Source of the DNA: Ustilaginoidea virens
Taxonomy: Eukaryota; Ascomycota; Sordariomycetes; Hypocreales; Clavicipitaceae
Direction of reading: 5' to 3'
Length of the DNA stretch: 64,000 nt
Assembly: GCF_000687475.1 (NCBI RefSeq)
Contig: NC_057316.1
Location: 558,001-622,000, forward strand
Shown here: positions 57,201 to 64,000 of the stretch, in pieces
Position numbering within the stretch: the first letter of the stretch is position 1
How the letters are laid out: the number at the start of each line of letters is the position of its first letter
The notes under the pieces: generated by a model
What the model saw: the letters and a program-made list of their open reading frames with translations, nothing else
What the model was told of the DNA's origin: nothing
Databases searched by the model: none
Program-made: the position numbers and the translations under genes

Positions 57201-57983
57201 CCCAGCCGAAAAACGACTAGATTTTCGGATACCTAGGCAGCCCCCTAGAGGCTTCCATATAGGATTTCCCCCCTTTTTATACTTTTTACTAGCAAATATA
57301 CAATATTTGCTGTACAGCGAAGATTAAGGCTGCAAAACAGGCCCTAGAAGGCATACCTAATAGCTAAAAGGAAGTCTTATATAAACTACACAAAAATAGC
57401 TAGGTTAAGGCCTTATTTTCGGAATTTGAGCAATTAATCGATTTAAATATCTTCTAATTTATACTAAAAGCTAGTGTTTCTATTAGTAGGAAGATATTGC
57501 GCAACCGACCTATTTTTTGTATAAAGCAAGATGCGAATAATAACCCGGTTAAATATAAGGCACGATTAGTTATTAAAGGCTTTATGCAGGTATCTAGGCA
57601 AGACTTTATAGAGACCTATGCCTCGACTTCGATCCCACTAATATAAAGGATTATCTTTACTCTTACTACTGCAAATAATTGGAAAATAGAGCAGATCGAC
57701 TTTATTAGTGCCTTTCTAAATAGTGAACTACTAGAGATGATTTATATAGAGATTCTAGCTGGTTTTCTAGAATTTATAGAAAGCCTACTCTTACTTAATC
57801 TAGCCTTATAGTCTGACTAATAGCGTTAACGATTTCTAGCCTTACTTACTAAGGTTGGATATAACCCCTTTGTATTATAGGTTATTCTATTAAAAAAAGT
57901 CTTATATAGGTTAAAATAAGGCCCTCGCAAGTAGTAGTTACGGTTAAAAGACCTTCTAGTGTAAGAAGGTTTTAAGTCGTTAC
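54225..57983 (+). pseudogene. Copia B1 relic: Gag tail, protease, integrase, partial RT
   Basis: Gag Ser/Asn/Lys tail (54225-54340); protease LLYDTSST (about 54608-54635; DTG changed to DTS); integrase from about 55310, with CIACKRAK zinc pair near 55435, LILVDRKSRFR near 55575 and NGLVERSIWVI near 55810; an open tail 55902-56213; a Gly-Pro-type repeat linker near 56360-56560; A/T-rich spacer to 57250; RT from about 57300 with EQIDFISAFLNSELL near 57695. RT ends at 57983, at the F LTR, before the catalytic YxDD. Confidence 0.78.
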
Positions 57984-58430
57984 TGTCACGGGCTCGGGCT
58001 ACGCCCGCGCCACAATGTGGCTAGGACTCGGGCTGCGCCCGTGCCTAGCCCAGGTAAGGTCATATGAGTCAGCGGCACGGGGTCACGGGACTACGCTAGG
58101 ACCCCGACCCGTGCTAACGCATAGTTAAATAGACTATCGAGAGGCCCCTATTTAGGTCCTCTCTCTTTCCTCCTTAGTCTATTTAATATATTCATTCGAC
58201 GCCTATTCGCAGTAGCCCTAGGGCCAGTCCTTTATATTTAAATAGACTCTCTTAGCCTTGCTATTATAACCTTACATTATAGAGCCAATAATGTAGGCTA
58301 TATAAGATATCGAGATAAGTACACCTGGAGAAACAGGCCTAAACAACCTAAGACCACAACGCCCCCGACGTAATATATATACCCGAGTGGAGCAGCTCGC
58401 AACAGGGTTATAATATATAGAGGCGCAGAT
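57984..58430 (+). repeat. Gypsy F 5' LTR and leader (right boundary uncertain)
   Basis: It starts TGTCACGGGCTCGGGC with a repeated GGGCTCGGGCTACGCCCG / GACTCGGGCTGCGCCCGTG motif in the first 70 bases. The LTR end was not fixed because the 3' copy is outside the window; a CA near 58402 (CTCGCAACA) is one candidate. No tRNA match was recognised. Confidence 0.55.
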
Positions 58431-59470
58431 ATAGACTAATATGTAACACCTTACTGCTATTACTACCTTACTATAGACCCTTTTCGCGAATTAGTTAAAT
58501 AGCTCCTAAAATACTACCTAATTGGCTCCGGTCGTATAATAGAACGACCCCCTCCCTATTGCTTAAGATACCTAGCTAAAGCGTAAGCCGATCCTAATAG
58601 GGGACCCCTTTAATGGCAAAAAGGCTATATTTATAGCCTGACGGACCTTTATGCAATATAAGCTCGAGGTCGATAGGGACTTTATTAAAAATGAGAAGAC
58701 CTAATAGATATTTATCTTTTAGAACCTATTATCTACGGTCTAATTATAAGTCGCGGCCTTCTTTAAGAATAGTGCGGCTTGCGATTATAATATAATAAAG
58801 TTCTTTAAATACCTCTAACGTCTCTTTAAGGACCTATACTAGCAGGATTGCGCTATTACTAAGCTTAAGCACTCTTTATATTAAGGCCTAAAGGAACCTT
58901 TTACCGCCTTTTTTATGCGATTCGAGGAAAAATTTGCGTTTATAGGCGGTCTCAATTAGCCTAAGGAAGTTAAGCTAGAATATCTCTAATTGGCGCTTAA
59001 TACTCGTATAGCTAATAAGATTATTAGCCTTAGGCTCTCCTATTACGATTACTATTCGGTAGTAGATTACTATTAATAAATTGCTATTAATATCGAGACC
59101 AGCCTAACTATTAACTACTAATCGGGCTTGGCCTATTCCCGACTAATTTATACCCGGGATTCTAAAGGCAATATATAAATATCGGGCATTAATAAGCTAG
59201 ACTTGAAGGGTAATCCGTCTAAAGCGATATAGGTCTTTATAGAACGATATAAAGAATATAGGAAGAAAGGTCTTTATTTTTAATGCGGCTCTTCTAAGCA
59301 TTAGAGGAATATATACTACTTACTACTAGTAATCCGGCTAAATATAGTTAAAGTGGCCTTGCTAGACTTATAAGTCGTAGAGGTCGAAAGTAGTAATAAA
59401 GATTAGGAAAAAAAATAGCCTTTAAACTTAATCTCATTAGAGGGCTTAAGATATATATATAGACCCTGGC
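58431..59470 (+). pseudogene. Gypsy F gag relic
   Basis: The frame shows a retrotransposon Gag core with YKLEVDRDFIKNEKT and later LYQGLKEPFTAFFMRFEEKF (about 58650-58950), and a Cys remnant (CGSSKH) near 59285 that may be a decayed zinc knuckle. Many TAG and TAA codons stand in the frame. Confidence 0.65.
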
Positions 59471-62400
59471 TTAATTATAGAAGGAATTAAAAGAGATCGC
59501 AGAATAAATAGATAGATACCCCTTTTTAGTATTAATTTTATATAAATCCTATACCTTTATTAATACCTTAATCGACTCGGGATATAACTATTATAGTGCT
59601 ATAAGCGAAAAGATAATATAATAGTTAGGCCTCTAACCTATCTACTTATTATAACGTAGGGAAATCGGAATAGTAGTAGATATTTAGAGCCGTTTAGGAG
59701 AATATAAGGTAATATATTCTTTTATTACCTATATTATCTATATGGCGATCGATATCGATAGATAGCCATCTATAGTTATACTTTATATTATCCCAGGCCT
59801 TACCTACGATATTATCTTTAGGATGCTTTAAATAGAATATTATAATATTATACTATAGGCGAAGCGGTATTAATTAAAGATCGGATCAATAGGTAGCTTT
59901 ATCGTTAAGGAATTAACAAAAAGATAATAGGGTCCGATTGCAGTAAATATCTTTAGCTTAGTCTTTTATAATATACTAAAGCAGGCGAAACGCTCTAAGG
60001 ATTAGTCGATTTCTTTTATTGCGATAAGCTTATAGGAGATAATATATATCCTTTGCGTTATATTGCTATTTTATTAAGATTCCGCCCTACGATTATAAGA
60101 GCTATAGGTACTCCTAATAGAATTATAGGAATTCGCTGACTTTTTTAATAAAGAGAAGGCTTCTGGTCTCCCTTTATATTAGGGTATATTAGACTATTAT
60201 ATCTGGCTTAAAAAGACTGCAGATAGGAGCTAGCTAGACCTACCTTAGGGCCTATTATATAATATGCTATAAGACTAATTACTTAAGGTTCGGAGATAAG
60301 TAACTAACTTAATAGATAAAGGATAGATCTAAGCGAGCTCCTTATTGGTAATAGCACTAGTCTTACTAGCTAGAAAGGGGAATAGCGGGTAGCGTTTTTA
60401 TATCGATTATTAGGCCCTTAATAAGGTTATAGCCTAAGATTTATACCCCCTCCCTTTAATTAAGGAGACCTTACGATCCCTATCTTAGGCGAAATAGTTT
60501 ACTAAGGTTAATATACGTATAGCATTCTATAAGATATATATTGTAGAAGGCGATAAATACTTAATTATATTCTGCATACGATTCGGACTATTTAAATAGC
60601 TTATTATGCTATTTAGCCTGATTAGGGCCCCTACGATCTTTTAAAGATATATTAATAGGGCCTTAGGGAATATACTAGAAGACTTTATAACTGCCTATCT
60701 CGATAATATTTTAATCTATATTAGGGGATTAAAGGCAGACTATATAGGGCGTATTAAGGAAGTCCTTCGATAATTACAAAAGGCCGGCTTAAATTTAGAT
60801 CTTAATAAGTACGACTTTATAGTAAAGGAGGTTTAGTACCTAGGATATATTATAACGGCCGGAAAGGAAATCCATTTAGACCCTAAAAAGATTAAGGCTA
60901 TTTAGAACTAGGAAATACCTATAAAATTAAAAGGCATTTATAGTTTTCTTAGTTTTACTAACTTCTATTGCGATTTTATCCTAGACTTCTCCTACTTTAT
61001 TAACCCTTTAGTTAAATTAATAAAGAAAGGGGGTTTATTCTAATAGTTAGATAAAGAAAAAGCGGTATTCTAAGCGCTTAAGTAGTACTTTATATTATCT
61101 CTAGTTTTCGCCTAATAGGACCCCAATAAAGAGATGGTCTTTAAGGCAGATAATTCTAGTATAGCCCTTAGTAGCTATTTATTATAGGTCGGGGAGGATA
61201 GTATACTCTATCCTATTATATACTATTCCGCTTATTTATCGGATGCAGAATAGAACTATACTATATATAATAAGGAACTCCTTACTATTATCTTTTGCCT
61301 TAAGGCGTAGTTAGTAGAACTCCGTTTAGTGGCCTCCCTTTTTATTATTCTTACCGACTATAAGAACTTAGAGTACTTTGCCTAACTATAAGAAATATCT
61401 AAGCGATAAGCCTAATAGGCTAAGATTCTAATGCTTTTTAATTTCTATCTTTAGTATAGGCTAGGGTTATAAGCCTAATGCCTTAATATGCTTTCTCGAT
61501 AGGAATAAAAGGCAGATAGGGTAGAGCTATAAATCGGCTAGATCTTAAAACTATTATCTATTTTAGCACTCGATATAGATAAAATAGAAGGCATTAGGAC
61601 CCTAACTTTAGATTTAGAGGTTACCCTACCTTATAGCCTATATATCTTCGCCGATATTTACCTTTAGGCTTTTTAGGACTAAGCGATATCTAAAGATAGT
61701 GCGTACCGGGTATAATAGATAGTAGTAGCGAATAGAGAGCGACGATTCCCTATAGAGGCAGCAATATAGGAATAAATTGCAGATTATACCCTAAATATAT
61801 ATAGTATACTGCTTTACTGGGGGCGGCTATAGCTCCTATTGTTTAAGCCCCTAATTATAATAGTAATTTAATAGTGCTATAACTCGCCTATAGCAAATCA
61901 CCTAGGGAAGAATACTACCTTCTAATTATTGCAATAGGATTATTATTTCGATAATATATTATCTAAGGTAGTAAGGTTTATTCAGAACTATCGATACTAT
62001 AGGGCATATAAAAGCCGTTAGCTATAATAGGGTCTACTATAGCCCTTATCGATCTTAAACCGTTTCTAGTTATAAATATTAGTAGACTTTATAATAGACC
62101 TTTCTGCCTATAACTCTTCCGATCTACGCTTCCTTATAGTAATTACTAACCGCTTATTAAAGTATATTTAGCTAGAGGCAATATACTTTATAATAGCCGA
62201 AGAGTATATAAAACGATTCTAATAATGCTAATAGCGCTTCTATAGATTCCCTAATGAGATTATTAGCGATAGAGGCTTAGATTAAGTAAGATAATTCTAG
62301 ATAATACTTTATAAGGTAGTTAGGACCGAATAATTCCTCTCGATTATATACTACCCCTAAACCGATAGTAGTATAGAATAAATAAACTAAAAGGTTTAGG

Positions 62401-63230
62401 CCGTCCTCTATATTATAATCTCTTTTAACTAGTATAATTAGCCTAAGTACTTTATGGTATACTAACTCGCTTTAAATAACCGGATATTATTAGTAATAGG
62501 GTTTAGCCTAAACCGACTCCTTAATAGGTTTAATATACTAATTATTATGCCAGCCTTAGAGGTAATACTAAGCTTAAAGATACTAAAAGGGTAGGCGGCT
62601 CTCTTCCTAATTAACCTCTAGGAGGGAGGAGAGTTAGCCTAAACTACTATCGCTTTTACATAATAATAATAATAGGATATAATAAACCGTTTATACTGCC
62701 TAGCAGAGCGTTTCTAGGTTAGAGACTATATATAGCTTAGCCTAAGGAATATTAAGATAAACCGCCTTTATAAGAAGCTTAATTAGGTCTCTACTAAATA
62801 TACTATTATTACTATCTTATCCCTATTTATTATCTAATTCGATATCCTTAAGGGTATCTACTTAGTTTTTTATATCGATTTTATTGAATAGGCTGTTTTC
62901 GATCTACTCTTAATATAGACTATAACCGATATTAAGCTAAGGCCCTTATTTATTCTCCTATAAGATTCTGATTAGCTATATAAGGAATATAAGGTTAAGG
63001 CGATACTAGCGGCGAAAAACGCTTAAGGCTAAGGTAGGAACTATAATATACTAGTTAAATAGAAAGGGTATGATTTACCTATATAAGAACCTCTAGAAAA
63101 CTTCGAAGATTTAGCGGTATAAAAGGCATTTAAAGCTAAATAGGGTGATATTTATATATATAATAGGCCCTCTAGGCTATTAAAATAAGGTCTACTAGAC
63201 CTATAAACGATGCCTAAATGCCTACTTATA
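59471..63230 (+). pseudogene. Gypsy F pol relic: protease, RT, RNase H, integrase, chromodomain
   Basis: Protease with LIDSGYNYY near 59570. RT with DLYPLPLIKETL near 60435-60475, FGLFK near 60580 and YLDNILIYI at about 60697-60723, where YLDD has lost its second Asp by a G-to-A change. RNase H carries FKADNSSIALSSYLLQ near 61140-61190. Integrase has HLGKNTT near 61895, ILVDFIIDLS near 62080, SDRGLDQ near 62268 and SSIEQINQ near 62370. A chromodomain-like segment (LVKQKGYDLP type, stop for Trp) covers about 62977-63118. Stops are numerous throughout. Confidence 0.75.
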
Positions 63231-63322
63231 AAAAAAAAAAAAAACTTTTAAAATATTAAAAAAAAAAAATACTAAGCTTATACGCCCCTTTCTTTTAGGC
63301 TAGTACTATCCTCCCCCCTCTC
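63231..63322 (+). other. Poly-A-rich spacer after gypsy pol
   Basis: Two A-runs (14 and 11 bases long, with AAAATATT between them) separate the end of F pol from a GC-rich downstream segment; C-rich CCTCCCCCCTCTC follows at about 63310. Confidence 0.6.
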
Positions 63323-64000
63323 TTGCGTTATAACTACTATACTTATTATTATACGGACCCTCTTCGGCAATATTGGGATCGGTGTACCCCTGCGGCGGCT
63401 ACTGCTGCGGGGGCGGTAGTAGTAGGGGCGGCTATATATAACCCCTATAGTAGTATCTATAGGGGGTCGGGCGTGTATATAGCAAGTAGGCCTAGCGCAG
63501 ATAGTTGCCTATACGACCCTAATATAATAGCGTTCCGGGGGATATATTATACGGGGAATATAGGGGGGGCTATAACGGGGCCTAATGAGGATGCCATAGG
63601 GTCTGCGGTAGCAGTAGCGGGGGATGCGGTAGTGCCGGCTAGGGCTACTGCGATACTAAAGCATTCTATAGCGGGTAATATATCTAGGCCTTTAGGGGAA
63701 CTTATGCACCCTACTTATAGGTAGGCGGTTCCCTGGCGTAATAGGTTAGCAAAGGGCGGGCAAGAGGGGGGGCTAGATAGGGCCGGGTAGAAGCCGCTAG
63801 GTACTACTCTATCCGGGCATAATACTCCCGGGCCTCTCGTTATATATCCCGTATTACGCTTAATATAGGGGCTAGATCGACGACCGACCTAGCTTAGCGG
63901 CAGGAGGAAGTTATAGCCTAAGAGATATCGGTTAATACCTTACCGGCGGTACTATAGGGACTAAAAGTAAGACGTAGGACGCGGGGAGTTATTTGGTCGG
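63323..64000 (+). other. Unrecognised possibly coding segment downstream of gypsy chromodomain
   Basis: A stop-free stretch of 133 codons (63323-63724, no ATG at its start) is Ala/Gly/Val-rich, with GSAVAVAGDAVVPARATA and GNISRPLGELMHP. After one TAG the same frame continues plausibly (AVPWRNRLAKGGQEGGLDRAG, then PLGTTLSGHNTPGPLVIYP) to about 63870. Another frame looks better near 63870-64000 (RQEEVIA, EISVNTLPAVL). I do not recognise the family. It may be an extra open frame of F, a captured host sequence or chance. Confidence 0.35.

Larger units (their letters stand above)
5028..57983 (+). mobile_element. Copia family B, copy B1, split by A2 and then by gypsy F
   Basis: B1 has a 5' LTR (5028-5772), a primer-binding site, and gag up to 7069. 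It resumes at 54225 exactly where gag left off, after the ACCTT duplication made by A2. It then carries the rest of gag, protease, integrase and the first part of RT to 57983. There it is cut by the LTR of gypsy element F. The B2 copy shows the uninterrupted sequence at both break points. The RNase H part and 3' LTR are not in the window. Confidence 0.82.
57984..64000 (+). mobile_element. Ty3/Gypsy chromovirus, element F (5' part, runs off the right edge)
   Basis: It begins TGTCACGGGC inside the B1 RT gene; the uninterrupted B2 sequence (near 12210-12225, reversed) shows the exact break point. The presumed left target duplicate is GTTAC (57979-57983). Gag, protease, RT, RNase H, integrase and a chromodomain follow in Gypsy order on the plus strand. 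No second LTR is seen by 64000. It is among the most mutated elements in the window. Confidence 0.8.

Overview
The window looks like a chromosome segment of a filamentous ascomycete (Pezizomycotina-type). It holds one intact, ordinary nuclear gene at the left edge and then about 60 kb of retrotransposon graveyard. Support for a fungus: the gene has a 67-bp intron with GTAAGT, CTGAC and AG signals, and repeated copies differ almost only by C-to-T/G-to-A transitions, mostly at CpA/TpG, which is the signature of repeat-induced point mutation (RIP).

Left edge (1-3760): one complete minus-strand gene for a membrane protein of the transferrin-receptor/glutamate-carboxypeptidase II family. It has an N-terminal PPxY motif and lacks several zinc-ligand or catalytic positions, so it looks like a Tre1/Tre2-type adaptor rather than a peptidase. 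An 828-bp flank separates its start codon from the first transposon.

Rest of the window (3761-64000): LTR retrotransposons inserted into one another. I name the families A to F for this window only. A, B, D and E are Ty1/Copia (protease, integrase, RT, RNase H order); F is a Ty3/Gypsy chromovirus; C is seen only as a solo LTR. Each insertion was read from its LTR ends and, where both ends are present, from a perfect 5-bp target-site duplication (TSD). Order of nesting: A1 (minus, 3761 on) was interrupted by B1 (plus, 5028 on). B1 was interrupted by A2 (minus, 7070-54219, TSD ACCTT). A2 was interrupted by B2 (9819-17901, GATAT), D (18440-34288, GGTAG), a solo LTR-A (35895-36645, GCGGC) and E1 (37200-52980, GTAGG). 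B2 holds solo LTR-C (GAAAG). D holds full-length A3 (23102-30507, GCTGT), a solo LTR-A (ACATC) and a solo LTR-E (GTAAG). E1 holds E2 (44819-52101, AATCC) and a 998-bp Helitron-like insertion. Gypsy F (57984 on) interrupts the B1 RT gene and runs off the right edge, so the far ends of F, B1 and A1 lie outside.

No retrotransposon reading frame is fully open. Stops are mostly TAG with some TAA, as expected from CAG, CAA and TGG codons hit by RIP. Protein calls come from recognisable motifs across those stops and should be read as relics. All coordinates and difference counts were read by eye; no alignment or database search was run.
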